The notes under the pieces were generated by a model. The model worked only from the letters and a program-made list of their open reading frames with translations. It did not search any database and was not told the origin of the DNA. Positions 16,316 through 26,163 of a DNA stretch of 61,495 nt are shown here, piece by piece. Each line of letters begins with the position of its first letter. Position 1 is the first letter of the stretch. A program made the position numbers and the translations under genes. This stretch comes from Saprospiraceae bacterium (lineage in GTDB: Bacteria > Bacteroidota > Bacteroidia > Chitinophagales > Saprospiraceae): positions 10,105-71,599 of the forward strand of contig JAHDIE010000011.1 of assembly GCA_020630955.1 (NCBI GenBank), given 5' to 3'.

Positions 16316-18418
16316 TTAATAAGACCCAAAGAATCTTCTTAAAAACCACTCAAGAAGTAAACCAAAAGCAGCTATAAAAAATAACCACTTCATGTTTAGT
16401 AAGGATTCAGTTTTGTTTCGTTGATAAATGATTGGTTTTATTGAATCTGCTTCTAAAATATCGGAGGAAAGTTTTGAGATTTCATTGGGATAATAAAGTT
16501 CTCCACCATATTTATCAGATAAGGAGTTGAGCAGGCTATGTCTTGCTGTAAGATCATATTGTTCTTTCTGAATAGACTGGACGGCAAAACTCCCAGAAGA
16601 TTTTAATTCAGCACCATTATAATTTGTTGTTGCTGTATAGTTATAACTTCCTTCAGATAATACACCAACATTTAAGGTATAATAATTATTGGTTGGAGAA
16701 AATGTATAATCATAATTATTACTTTGCCCATCACCGAGTTTTAAAAACACATCTGAATCATTGATTAACTCGTAATTATCATTGTACAATTGAGCATCAA
16801 AAAGCACTTCTTCATTTTCTTTGAATACATTCTTGCTCACAAAGCTTCTGAATTTTCTTTTGTCATCTTTCTTTGATGAGTACTGTATCATCTTATTGAT
16901 AAGCTCAAATAACTTATCATCATTTTGATATTGTTGAAATTCAAAAAGTCTCCACTTCCAAATACCTTCTGCAGCAAAAACTGTAGATTTCCAATTGTTA
17001 CTTTCGTGATAAGCAAGTAAAGGATAATTGGTTTCAACTTTCCCTATCTTTTGATTCAATACAATTTCTGTTCTTGCATCGGGAGCATATTCACCGAAAG
17101 GTGCATCCAAAGGAGGGAATTTCAATAGCGCTGATTTCAATCTATCTTCGATATTGTAACCATTAAATCCTGATTTCCAAAAAGCTTGTACCTCATTCAT
17201 ACTAGACACATTGCCTGTGATCTGCATGGTTTCTTGAATTGCATTAAATGCACTTAAATCAACTTGGTTTCCAACAAAAAAAATGGTTGGTATTTTTCGA
17301 GATTTCAAGGTAGACCCAATTACATTTATATCATGCTTTTTACTTGGCAGATTATGCAGTATTACGAGATCAAATTGAGCAAGATTTGCAGTTGGTTTTG
17401 AAGCCATTGCAATTTCTACTTCATAATTTTTATTTCGCTCAATGGTCTTTTTTAAGGTTGCCAAATCAGGATGTGGAGCATTGGCCAAAACTAGAATTTT
17501 TTGACGCGCGTCCAAAACTTCAACATAAGTATCTCTTACATTATTACTTCTTGAAAGTTCATCTGAAATTGGTGCAAGCCTAATTCGATACTTTACATTC
17601 CCAACATCGGATGCATCCAATTGAAACTCAAATGTTTTAAAATAATTATTGGAACCAATATTAAAATTTTCAGATTTAATTTGTGTCTCAGAACCACCAA
17701 CTATTTTGCTTACCGTTATTTTCGAAGAAGATCCCGTCGAATTAAATGCTTGAACATCCACCTGCATATTAAAAACATCTCCAAAATACGCCACACGATT
17801 ATTTAGAATATTTTTAATCAATAGATCCCTTTTGATGGTTGTGTCACCTAAAGCAATGGTATGAATGGGCGCTTTAAATTTGGAATTAACATAGGCAGGA
17901 CTACTCCCTTCATTAAAAATGCCATCCGTAGCCAAAATTATTGCTCCAATATTTTGATCGGCAAATTGGTTTTCGAAATACTCGATTTGAGAAGAAATAT
18001 TGGTAGACTGATCATTAAAGCTATCCAATACTCCTGTTCTGACCTCTTCTCCAAAGTTGAAACGTTTTACTTCATACTTTTCAGCGAGTGATTGCACCAA
18101 ACCATTCATTTCAGATTTATAATCAATTAAGGAACTTTCGTCCATAATCGCTGTTATGGATTGAGAGCGATCTTCAGCGATCAGGATAATTGGTTCTTGT
18201 TGAGATTCAATTAAATGCTTTAAAAAAGGCATAAGTAATAAAAAAGCAATCAATCCTACTGATAAAAATCTAAGGATAGCTAAGCCAAAAGGCAATCTTG
18301 CTTTTGATTCTTTAAAGTGACTAGATCGCCAATAAAGACTAATCGCATAGAGCAAAGCTGCTATGATACAGAAAATCAGAAAGTATGTCGGATATGATAA
18401 TTGAATGTTCTTAAGCAC
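16316..18418 (-). CDS. Membrane protein with von Willebrand factor A domain
   Basis: A 700-residue membrane protein, GTG start at 18418 with no in-frame ATG upstream. Two N-terminal helices (about 12-30 and 46-66) are followed by a vWA domain with the MIDAS motif DRSQS (Asp83, Ser85, Ser87) and TDG in LATDGIFNEG near 163. Beta-rich domains and a GATase-like segment (KILVLANAPHPDLATLKK) follow, then one C-terminal helix near 676-694. This layout matches a large Bacteroidota family loosely related to BatA and to the planctomycete vWA/GATase proteins. Role unknown; presumably a periplasmic metal-dependent protein-binding scaffold. Confidence 0.82.
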   Translation of the reverse strand: MLKNIQLSYPTYFLIFCIIAALLYAISLYWRSSHFKESKARLPFGLAILRFLSVGLIAFLLLMPFLKHLIESQQEPIILIAEDRSQSITAIMDESSLIDYKSEMNGLVQSLAEKYEVKRFNFGEEVRTGVLDSFNDQSTNISSQIEYFENQFADQNIGAIILATDGIFNEGSSPAYVNSKFKAPIHTIALGDTTIKRDLLIKNILNNRVAYFGDVFNMQVDVQAFNSTGSSSKITVSKIVGGSETQIKSENFNIGSNNYFKTFEFQLDASDVGNVKYRIRLAPISDELSRSNNVRDTYVEVLDARQKILVLANAPHPDLATLKKTIERNKNYEVEIAMASKPTANLAQFDLVILHNLPSKKHDINVIGSTLKSRKIPTIFFVGNQVDLSAFNAIQETMQITGNVSSMNEVQAFWKSGFNGYNIEDRLKSALLKFPPLDAPFGEYAPDARTEIVLNQKIGKVETNYPLLAYHESNNWKSTVFAAEGIWKWRLFEFQQYQNDDKLFELINKMIQYSSKKDDKRKFRSFVSKNVFKENEEVLFDAQLYNDNYELINDSDVFLKLGDGQSNNYDYTFSPTNNYYTLNVGVLSEGSYNYTATTNYNGAELKSSGSFAVQSIQKEQYDLTARHSLLNSLSDKYGGELYYPNEISKLSSDILEADSIKPIIYQRNKTESLLNMKWLFFIAAFGLLLEWFLRRFFGSY

Positions 18419-18524
18419 TGTTTCTTGGCAATTAACTGACGCAAATATTAAAAATTATTTAATAAGACTCTACTCAGGTATTAAATTTGAACTATAATCG
18501 TTTTAATTAGACACAAATACAGCA

Positions 18525-19799
18525 ATGAAACGCATCTTAATAGTACTTAGTTGCCTATTTTTTAGCTTAAATGCGCAGGCTTCATATATTCTGGTTCCCA
18601 TGAACCATGACAATCAACGAAATCACTTAAAAGCTTATGGCATAGCTTATTGGGTATTGGAACAAGGAATGGAAGTTTATTGGCTACTAAATTATGAAGG
18701 AGGTAGCTTCGCTTTTACCAATATTCCAACCTTTGAGAAGGAACTAAAAACCCGAGATGTAAGCTATAAGGTCATTCCTGATGGAGAATTCGCTCAGATT
18801 AGAAACCAGATTGCTGACCCTGAAATCAATAAAGAGGTCATGAAATTGGAAAAAGCTCCAAAAATTGCGGTTTACACACCTGATTTTAACGCCAAAGGAG
18901 AAAAAATACAACCTTGGGACGATGCGGTTACACTTGTTTTAACTTATGCAGAGATTCCTTACGATGTCATTTATGATAGAGGAGTATTGGAAGACAAACT
19001 AGCAGAATATGATTGGCTCCATTTGCATCATGAAGATTTCACTGGACAGTATGGAAGATTTTACTATTCGCAAGGTTCTCAGCCCTGGTACAAGCAAAAT
19101 CAAAAGAACATGGAGAATCTTGCCAGCGAACTAGGTTTTTCTAAGGTCTCACAACTAAAATTGGCAGTGGCGAAGAGAATAAAAGAATATGTATCTGGAG
19201 GTGGATTTATGTTTGCCATGTGTTCTGCAACCGACACTTATGATATTTGTCTCGCTGCCGAAGGCCATGATATATGTGCAGAGATGTATGATGGTGACGG
19301 CGCTGATGCCAACGCACAAGCAAACCTTAATTATGATGCAACTTTTGCGTTTAAAGATTTTGAATTAACAAAAAATCCACTAGAATACGAGTTTTCGACA
19401 ATCGATCATAAAAAAAGAAATGTGTCTCCTGAGACAGACTACTTTACCTTATTTGATTTTTCAGCCAAGTGGGATCCTGTTCCTACCATGCTTACTCAAA
19501 ATCACACGAGAACAGTTAAAGGATTTATGGGCCAAACCACTGCCTATGGTAAAGAACTCATTAAATCAGATGTATTGGTCTTGGGTCAAAATGAATCAAT
19601 CGATGAAGTGAGATATATGCATGGAGAATTCGGATTTGGAACTTGGACATTTTATGGCGGCCATGATCCTGAAGATTATAAGCACTTTGTAGGTGACCCT
19701 GAAACAGACTTAAACTTACATCCAAACTCGCCAGGATATAGATTAATCCTGAATAACGTATTGTTCCCAGCGGCTCAGAAAAAGAAAAGAAAGACTTAG
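18525..19799 (+). CDS. Secreted protein of the family often labelled 'asparagine synthetase B'
   Basis: A 424-residue exported protein (signal ending near LNAQAS). From memory, Bacteroidota homologues with the opening PMNHDNQRNHLKAYGIAYW and the WLHLHHEDFTGQYGRFYY segment are commonly labelled asparagine synthetase B. Nothing here supports that: there is no N-terminal catalytic Cys2 and no PP-loop SGGxDS ATP site. The central KEYVSGGGFMFAMCSATDTYD and the late FGTWTFYGGHDPEDY look more like a class I glutamine-amidotransferase/ThuA-type fold. It is divergent from the vWA protein, with 106 bases between them. A TAAATTTG box at 18482 could serve it. Confidence 0.7.
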   Translation: MKRILIVLSCLFFSLNAQASYILVPMNHDNQRNHLKAYGIAYWVLEQGMEVYWLLNYEGGSFAFTNIPTFEKELKTRDVSYKVIPDGEFAQIRNQIADPEINKEVMKLEKAPKIAVYTPDFNAKGEKIQPWDDAVTLVLTYAEIPYDVIYDRGVLEDKLAEYDWLHLHHEDFTGQYGRFYYSQGSQPWYKQNQKNMENLASELGFSKVSQLKLAVAKRIKEYVSGGGFMFAMCSATDTYDICLAAEGHDICAEMYDGDGADANAQANLNYDATFAFKDFELTKNPLEYEFSTIDHKKRNVSPETDYFTLFDFSAKWDPVPTMLTQNHTRTVKGFMGQTTAYGKELIKSDVLVLGQNESIDEVRYMHGEFGFGTWTFYGGHDPEDYKHFVGDPETDLNLHPNSPGYRLILNNVLFPAAQKKKRKT

Positions 19800-19857
19800 A
19801 AGGGATTTAATTTGAGATGATTCTTTCAGATATACTAGTAACTTGTTATATTTAATT

Positions 19858-21441
19858 ATGACAAGATATAGAACACACCTTCCAATATTCTTTTTATTAT
19901 ACCTTTCGGTAAATGTCTTTTCGCAATTTGATTATGATTCAATTGCCTTGGATATTGGTTATAAACTTCAAGAAAATTTTGACTTTAATGAAATTGAATT
20001 ATTTGATGAAAAATTCAATGAGGAGGTTTTTGCTAGTTATGTACAATTAGAAAATGAAACCAATAATAAAAAGGTAGATGAATTTAACAAACAAATCATA
20101 GCTGAAAAATATGGTAATTTATTGTTTAAAAGAATCCAAGAAGTCAACAATGAAACAAGCCATTATCACTTTGTCAATTACCATATTGACGAGTTAAAAA
20201 ACATTTACATTATTTTTCGATTATTCATAGAAGATGGGGGCATTAATTACCATCAATTTTTATTTGAACCTAGCGGAATTGCTAAATACACCTTAACTGA
20301 TGTCTACTTTTTCTTAGGTGGTGAATATTTTAGCGAATCTTTACAAGAAGTATTTTATGGATTTCTTTCTGAAAGCATGACAGACGAAGGCAACTTTGAT
20401 TCAAATTCTGAAAAATTTAAGATGCTTTTAAAGATTGGGAAAATCAGAAACCATCTTAGAGATGGTAAAATTGAAAAAGCAAGAAAAATATTCTACGAAG
20501 ACTTTACTGAAGAGCAACGAAATTTAAAAAGTCTTTGCTTCTTGGAGTTAGAACTCATTGATATTGAAAATAAAGCAGCATATAATGAATTAATTGGAAG
20601 ACTATCTGCATTTGGTAGAGAAGGAGACCCTTCAACTTATCTTAACACCATTGACTTTCATTACCTCAACAAAGATTACCCCAAAGTATTAGAGGCGATT
20701 GATAGTTTGTATTCTTTTACTGGGGACGAATTTTTGTCCATTTACAAAGCCAATTGTTATATGGAATTGAACGAAACTAAAAAAGCAGAAGAGCATTACA
20801 AATTGGCATCCGAATACAATCCAACGCTTGGCCCCAGCTATGATTACCTACTCAATTTTTATGAATTAACTGACGACAAGGAAAAATATTTAAACACCAT
20901 TGATACAATGTCAAAATATCTACAAATCGACTTTCCAAGAATGAGTAGTTTGTTAACAGAAGACAATCCTGACCTAGTAAACAGCATTGAGTATCAAAAC
21001 TGGTTTACCAAAAAAAACGAAACATATAATCAAGAATTAGATTCACTAAATAATTTGTTGACTGCCAATTGGGCTTTTGATCACATGGAAGACTTTGATG
21101 GTAACGAAATTCCTACTTCGGATTTTTGGATTGAGGGTTATGGAAAAGGAAGACCAAGTTTTGATTTTAATGGAAATAACACCTTTACCAGCACAATTAA
21201 TGGGGACAATTATCATTCAGGCAACTGGAAATTTGATATTGCATACAAGACCATAGACTTCGAAGTGGAGTTTGACAAAAGATCTAATTATGGTAAAGAA
21301 ATCATAAAAAATGGTGCTTATAGAAAAGAGGATAAAAAATACTTTGAACTCTATAGTCTCTACTATTACGAAATTAAAGCTGATATTTTGAAACTATTTG
21401 ATCCTACGGATGGAATTATTGTATTGAGAAAGCAAGAATAG
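19858..21441 (+). CDS. Secreted TPR-containing hypothetical protein
   Basis: ATG at 19858 is preferred to an in-frame TTG at 19843 because it gives a clean signal peptide, MTRYRTHLPIFFLLYLSVNV then FSQ (527 residues). The N-terminal 170 residues are unassigned. About 205-360 are helical repeats of TPR type (YKANCYMELNETKKAEEHYK, then LASEYNPTLGPSYDYLLN). Residues 395-527 form a lipocalin-like beta domain (ANWAFDHMEDFDGNEIP, YHSGNWKFD). No catalytic motif. It stands alone between the preceding secreted protein and a T9SS cargo gene. Confidence 0.72.
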   Translation: MTRYRTHLPIFFLLYLSVNVFSQFDYDSIALDIGYKLQENFDFNEIELFDEKFNEEVFASYVQLENETNNKKVDEFNKQIIAEKYGNLLFKRIQEVNNETSHYHFVNYHIDELKNIYIIFRLFIEDGGINYHQFLFEPSGIAKYTLTDVYFFLGGEYFSESLQEVFYGFLSESMTDEGNFDSNSEKFKMLLKIGKIRNHLRDGKIEKARKIFYEDFTEEQRNLKSLCFLELELIDIENKAAYNELIGRLSAFGREGDPSTYLNTIDFHYLNKDYPKVLEAIDSLYSFTGDEFLSIYKANCYMELNETKKAEEHYKLASEYNPTLGPSYDYLLNFYELTDDKEKYLNTIDTMSKYLQIDFPRMSSLLTEDNPDLVNSIEYQNWFTKKNETYNQELDSLNNLLTANWAFDHMEDFDGNEIPTSDFWIEGYGKGRPSFDFNGNNTFTSTINGDNYHSGNWKFDIAYKTIDFEVEFDKRSNYGKEIIKNGAYRKEDKKYFELYSLYYYEIKADILKLFDPTDGIIVLRKQE

Positions 21442-21569
21442 ACCATAAAGCACATAAATTGATTGCATCTTTATTGGTTTTATTGTATTATATTAGTCTC
21501 TATTAAGACTTCATAAAAAAAATCAATCTCGCAAGAATTATTAATTAAACTATTCGCTTATTTTAGTTT

Positions 21570-24287
21570 ATGATGAAGAGCTTTTATATCAGTTTATTAT
21601 GCCTATTTTTTGTTTCTAATATTTTTGCCACACATAATAGATCAGGTGAAATCACTTATAAGCAAATAGGCCCCTTAACCATTGAAGCAATAGTAACTAC
21701 CTATACTAAAGCTAGCAGCACAGGAGCAGATAGAGACACTTTGGAATTATTCTGGGGCGATGGTACCAGCACAAATATTGGCCGAAGTAATGGGGATGGT
21801 GACATAATCCCTGGGCTAGATGTAAAAGTTAACTATTATGTAAGTACACATACATTTCCAGGGCGAGCTACCTACACCATGTATTTTACGGACCCCAACA
21901 GAGTAAATCAGATTCAAAACCTCAATTTCCCTAACTCAGTTGATATTAAATTTTATATCCAGACGACCTTTACCATTTTTGATGACCAATTTAATGGCCT
22001 AAATAGTAGTGCAGTTCTGCTTCAACCTCCTATTGATTTTGCTTGTACCAACCAAAGATTTATTCATAATCCAAATGCATATGATCCTGATGGAGATAGC
22101 TTGGCCTATGAACTCGTAACACCCTTCCAGGGCATCGATACCATCGTACCAAATTATCAATTACCAGATCAAATTGCGCCTGGACCAAACAATACCATTG
22201 CCTTTGACCAAAAGACTGGAGATTTCGTTTGGGATGCACCACAAATGCCAGGTGAATACAACATTGCAATAAAGATCAAAGAGTATAGGCAAGGACAATT
22301 AATCAATAGCATAATACGTGATATGCAAATATTGGTTAGAATCTGCGAGAATAATCCACCTGTGATTGAGACAATAGAAGAATACTGCGTAATGGCGGGT
22401 GAAGAATTAATCATTCCTGTAAAGGTTACTGATGCTGATGCAGATCAATTTGTTCAACTCACGGCAACTGGAGGTATGTTCCAGACTAATGGTCAGAACA
22501 TCGACTGGGATAATTCAGGTATATTTAAACCAACAGTCATCAATGATACACTGAGATGGAATCCATTGTGCACTGATATTAGGAAAGAACCTTACCAAGT
22601 TGTTTTCAGAGCCCAGGATAATGGAATATCCTCAGTCCAAGGACTTACCGACTTAAAAACTGTTTTAGTGTATGTTATGGGGCCTCCACCGCTGGAAGTT
22701 GAAGCTGAGGCGACAACAAATTCAATTGATATAACTTGGGAAGCCCCATATCGATGTGACATTGAGACTGATGATTATTTTCGTGGTTTTTCAGTTTGGA
22801 AAAAAATTGGTTCAAATCCTTTTGTAGTTGATAGCTGTGATGCAGGTTTAGAAGGCAAAGGTTATACTCAAATTGCATATTTGGTAAAAGAAGAACTGAA
22901 TGATAGGTTCATATATCGCGATGAAGATTTTGAAGCAGGACAAATATATTGTTATCGTATTTTGGCTAACTTTTCTTTAAAAACCGATTCTCAGACCCCG
23001 CAATTATACAACTTTTCAGAAAGCCTAAGCTCAGAAGAAGTTTGTGCAACGGCAAATAGAAATGTTCCACTAATTACTGCAGTCGATGTCAAATCTACAG
23101 GTCTTACAGATGGAGAAATATTTGTTTCATGGATCAAACCAATTGCAGAAGAACTTGACACCATAGAAAATCCAGGACCATACACCTATCAACTACAAAG
23201 AAGTACGGACAATATTAATTATACTAATGTAAATGGAGCAAGTTTTACAAATAACTTCTTTGCTGAATCAATTGACACTTCATTTTTAGATAATGGTCTA
23301 AATTCAATTGAACGATCATATTATTATCAAGTTGTTTTTAGTTCGGGTAATAATACGATTGGAAAAGCCCCATATTCAGAATCTGTTTACCTTAGTATTA
23401 TAAGTTCAGACAAAAAGAATATACTTAGCTGGCAAGAAGATACAGCATGGCAAAATTACAGTTATGAGATTTATCGCTTTAATGAAAACATTGGAGATTT
23501 CGAACTACTAGCTATAACCGATAGAAGAGAATACTTAGATGAAGGACTTGAAAATGAAAAAGAATATTGCTACAAGATTCGATCAATAGGAACCTATGGT
23601 CTTGAGATGACACCAGAAATAATATTAAATTTTTCTCAAGAACTGTGTGGATCGCCATTGGATACAGTTGGTCCTTGTGCACCTACATTGGTACTTGAGA
23701 ATGATTGCAATCAAAACGCAACATTGCCTTCGGAATGGGATTTAATTAATTCATTAAGCTGGAATAATCCTTCCTTTGTTTGTGAGGATTCTGATGATAT
23801 TGCAGGTTACAACTTGTACTACTCTCAGTTTAATGATGGAGATTTCGACTTAATTTTTAGCACCAATGAGGTAAATGAAATTAAGTTTAATCACATCCCT
23901 GAAACAGGAAGTAATTCCTGTTATTTCCTAACTGCCTACGATCTTAATGGAAATGAGTCCTTACCTTCAGATGTTTTATGTATAAACAATTGTCCACAAT
24001 ATGAACTTCCGAATACTTTTACACCAAATGAAGATGGATCAAACGATTTATTTCTTCCAAGGAAAAATAAATTCATAGATGAAATTAGATTTGAATTATT
24101 TAATGAATGGGGAGATAAAATATTTGAGACTTCAGATCCAGAAATAAATTGGGATGGCACCGATCTAAAAGGTAGGAATGTAGATGATGGAGTTTATTAT
24201 TACACCTGTGCACTTCTTGATAAAACCGGCGAGGACAGCGTTGAACAAAGAAGTTTAATCAGTGGATTCATTCAAGTATTAAGGTGA
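21570..24287 (+). CDS. Gliding-associated C-terminal (CHU_C) T9SS cargo with fibronectin-type domains
   Basis: A 905-residue cell-surface or secreted protein. Signal peptide at residues 1-20 (NIFATHNRSGEITY). The N-terminal half (about 20-270) resembles the PKD-like head found in many CHU_C proteins. Residues about 375-700 contain fibronectin type III-like repeats (ITWEAPYRCDIETDDYFRGF, SWIKPIAEELD, LSWQEDTAWQNYSYEIYR). The last 85 residues are a type B sorting domain: LPNTFTPNEDGSNDLFLP, FELFNEWGDKIFE, WDGTDLKGRNVDDGVYYYTC. Type B cargo is exported by T9SS and usually needs a PorP/SprF-like partner; none is encoded next to it here. Confidence 0.92.
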   Translation: MMKSFYISLLCLFFVSNIFATHNRSGEITYKQIGPLTIEAIVTTYTKASSTGADRDTLELFWGDGTSTNIGRSNGDGDIIPGLDVKVNYYVSTHTFPGRATYTMYFTDPNRVNQIQNLNFPNSVDIKFYIQTTFTIFDDQFNGLNSSAVLLQPPIDFACTNQRFIHNPNAYDPDGDSLAYELVTPFQGIDTIVPNYQLPDQIAPGPNNTIAFDQKTGDFVWDAPQMPGEYNIAIKIKEYRQGQLINSIIRDMQILVRICENNPPVIETIEEYCVMAGEELIIPVKVTDADADQFVQLTATGGMFQTNGQNIDWDNSGIFKPTVINDTLRWNPLCTDIRKEPYQVVFRAQDNGISSVQGLTDLKTVLVYVMGPPPLEVEAEATTNSIDITWEAPYRCDIETDDYFRGFSVWKKIGSNPFVVDSCDAGLEGKGYTQIAYLVKEELNDRFIYRDEDFEAGQIYCYRILANFSLKTDSQTPQLYNFSESLSSEEVCATANRNVPLITAVDVKSTGLTDGEIFVSWIKPIAEELDTIENPGPYTYQLQRSTDNINYTNVNGASFTNNFFAESIDTSFLDNGLNSIERSYYYQVVFSSGNNTIGKAPYSESVYLSIISSDKKNILSWQEDTAWQNYSYEIYRFNENIGDFELLAITDRREYLDEGLENEKEYCYKIRSIGTYGLEMTPEIILNFSQELCGSPLDTVGPCAPTLVLENDCNQNATLPSEWDLINSLSWNNPSFVCEDSDDIAGYNLYYSQFNDGDFDLIFSTNEVNEIKFNHIPETGSNSCYFLTAYDLNGNESLPSDVLCINNCPQYELPNTFTPNEDGSNDLFLPRKNKFIDEIRFELFNEWGDKIFETSDPEINWDGTDLKGRNVDDGVYYYTCALLDKTGEDSVEQRSLISGFIQVLR

Positions 24288-24336
24288 GAAATTTATCACT
24301 AATTAATAAAAGAACGAAGGTTTATATTCATAATTA

Positions 24337-25611
24337 CTACTTATTCTTTAAAGGTGGCAATTCAGGGAAAGCGGATAATATTTCTTTATAGGTATACAAA
24401 GTGAGATGAAAACCTGCTTCCTTCATTTTCTTCAGTTGAACAGATAGATCTATAACTGCATGTGATGGAAAATGCTTTATATCTTCATTAAAAGTATTTT
24501 CGTTATAAAATTTATCAATGGGTTCATCTAAAAATATACTTATATCATCCACCGAATGATCTTGCAAAGTACTGATAGAGTCACAATGACTAATTACAAT
24601 CTCCACTCTCCTATTTTCTTCCTGATGAACTGCTGTTATGGCATCCGGATAAACCATATACCAATTACCATATCCTCTTGACAGCATTCTTTCTTGTTTT
24701 ATACCAAATTGAATCATTTCTTCTTTTACCACCAAAGATCTGGCAACAGATAACTCATAATGGAAGGATCCTAATTCCGATGGTGGCGACCCTGGACCAT
24801 TGATATGACCTGCAATTTCAATACACACATCAGAGTTAAGAAACATGAATTTTTTCAGTTGATTTAATTCAGGTTTTGAACGATCAATCATGATAGCCAT
24901 TCCTCCCTTGAAATGCATGTTGACCAATTTATATTGTTTCCCTAGTGTAAGTTTTTCAATTGGTATTCTAACTTTCTTTTTAATAAGCTCGTCACCCACT
25001 TTTAATTGCACAGAATTAAAAAAATATCCCTCAGAATTCACCTCAAGAAAAACCGTTTCATCAAAAGGTATCCACATATCAAATTCACCAGCATCATCTG
25101 TAGATGTTTTAAATTTAAAATCTTTGGTCCTTATTTCAATTTCTGAATAAACCCCAAAGTCTGCAATCTCATCTACGACAACACCTTTAATATTAAGAAA
25201 TTTTTTATTTTGAATAAGTCTAAGGACAGCTCTGCGGTTTTTTTCTCTACCAATTTTATTTTTAATAGGCGAAATTGGATTTGATTCTCCATGGTACGAT
25301 GCAATTATTAGTGAATCATGGACTCCCTGTTTGAGCAAAAATTCTACAATAGATTGCTTACGCCTGTAAGACAAATTAAGATTGTATTCCTCGGAACCAA
25401 GATCATCAGTGTAGGCATCAACAAAAAATCTAAGATTTTTAAATTTATTATTTATAATGATCAATTCTAAGATTTCTTTTTCCTTCTCCTCTTTCAGAAT
25501 GAATTCATTAGAATCAAAATAAATAAAATGCTCATATTTTACCATTAAGCTATCTTTCAATCCTTGACTAAAAAGAGATAATGGCAACAATAATATTAAA
25601 AGAGACCTCAT
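24337..25611 (-). CDS. OmpA-family protein with two peptidoglycan-binding-type domains
   Basis: A 424-residue exported protein (signal ends at about 16). An OmpA C-terminal-like domain at about 28-135 has IYFDSNEFILK, VDAYTDDLGSEEYNLNLSYRR and GREKNRRAVLRL. A beta insert at about 138-235 resembles a carboxypeptidase-regulatory domain (IKGVVVDEIADFGVYSEIEI). A second OmpA-like domain at about 238-350 has CIEIAGHINGPG, LSVARSLVVKEEMIQFGI and QEENRRVEIVIS. The duplication around a beta domain is unusual: most OmpA-family proteins have one such domain at the C-terminus. No beta-barrel is present, so it is a periplasmic cell-wall linker rather than a porin. Confidence 0.88.
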   Translation of the reverse strand: MRSLLILLLPLSLFSQGLKDSLMVKYEHFIYFDSNEFILKEEKEKEILELIIINNKFKNLRFFVDAYTDDLGSEEYNLNLSYRRKQSIVEFLLKQGVHDSLIIASYHGESNPISPIKNKIGREKNRRAVLRLIQNKKFLNIKGVVVDEIADFGVYSEIEIRTKDFKFKTSTDDAGEFDMWIPFDETVFLEVNSEGYFFNSVQLKVGDELIKKKVRIPIEKLTLGKQYKLVNMHFKGGMAIMIDRSKPELNQLKKFMFLNSDVCIEIAGHINGPGSPPSELGSFHYELSVARSLVVKEEMIQFGIKQERMLSRGYGNWYMVYPDAITAVHQEENRRVEIVISHCDSISTLQDHSVDDISIFLDEPIDKFYNENTFNEDIKHFPSHAVIDLSVQLKKMKEAGFHLTLYTYKEILSAFPELPPLKNK

Positions 25612-25691
25612 ATGGCCCTAACGATTTCGAAAATATGATATTGTTAAGAAATAATAATTTTCATAAAAACTACGGTTAAGTAAATGAATAA

Positions 25692-25707
25692 TTGTTTACC
25701 TAAACAA
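25692..25707. repeat. Perfect inverted repeat upstream of a small lipoprotein
   Basis: Arms TTGTTTA (25692-25698) and TAAACAA (25701-25707) are separated by two bases, about 85 bases before the lipoprotein ATG. A dimeric regulator site is one reading; in AT-rich DNA chance is another. Confidence 0.3.
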
Positions 25708-25789
25708 CAAAAAGACAACTAATAGATAACAACAATTATTAATTATCTAGCTGATCATTTAGAACAACAACCATTAAAATCATTAAATC

Positions 25790-25978
25790 ATGAAACATGC
25801 AAAACTTTTACTTTTAATCTCTGCGGCATTCTCCTTTACAACTTGTAAGAGCCCAGACAGTTTACCTGACAAAGTCGAATTAAGAGAGCTTAATACCAAC
25901 AAGCAATATCACAATGAAAGGGATGATGACAAAAAAAGAATTGAGGTAGTTGAAACTCCAATACACCCAATGAAGTAA
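25790..25978 (+). CDS. Small lipoprotein (62 residues)
   Basis: A short secreted lipoprotein: signal and lipobox AFSFTTCKSPD near residue 19, leaving a mature peptide of about 43 residues that is very rich in charge (NERDDDKKRIEVVE) with a Pro-containing tail. No family recognised. The clear signal peptide and an ATG 10 bases after an A-rich stretch support it as a real gene; the 178-base upstream region holds the inverted repeat at 25692. Confidence 0.55.
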   Translation: MKHAKLLLLISAAFSFTTCKSPDSLPDKVELRELNTNKQYHNERDDDKKRIEVVETPIHPMK

Positions 25979-26115
25979 AATGAATAATTAAATTAATACC
26001 TTATGAATTACTAAGGTCAAGTAGGTCTTGCTGGTCAGAGCAAAATGATTTACTTGGCCTTAATATTATTAGTCTTAATCTTTTAAAATCAATTTGAAAA
26101 GCCCTTCCATAAAAA

Positions 26116-26144
26116 AAGGCGCGATGTTTCTGACACCGCGCCTT
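26116..26144 (-). terminator. Rho-independent terminator of the thioredoxin-fold T9SS gene
   Basis: An 8-base stem AAGGCGCG/CGCGCCTT (26116-26123 with 26137-26144), extended by a further TGT/ACA pairing inside, followed on the minus strand by a run of seven T. It lies about 20 bases after the stop of the minus-strand gene ending at 26164. Confidence 0.85.
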
Positions 26145-26163
26145 GAATATTATTTTTACAATA

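Noticed and set aside
18441-18466. TATTAAA/TTTAATA inverted repeat between the vWA and divergent gene
   Set aside because: Composed only of A and T in a very AT-rich spacer; expected by chance.
22060-22414. Open frames on the minus strand inside the CHU_C gene
   Set aside because: They are shadows of a 905-residue protein with clear domains on the plus strand and have no recognisable motif.
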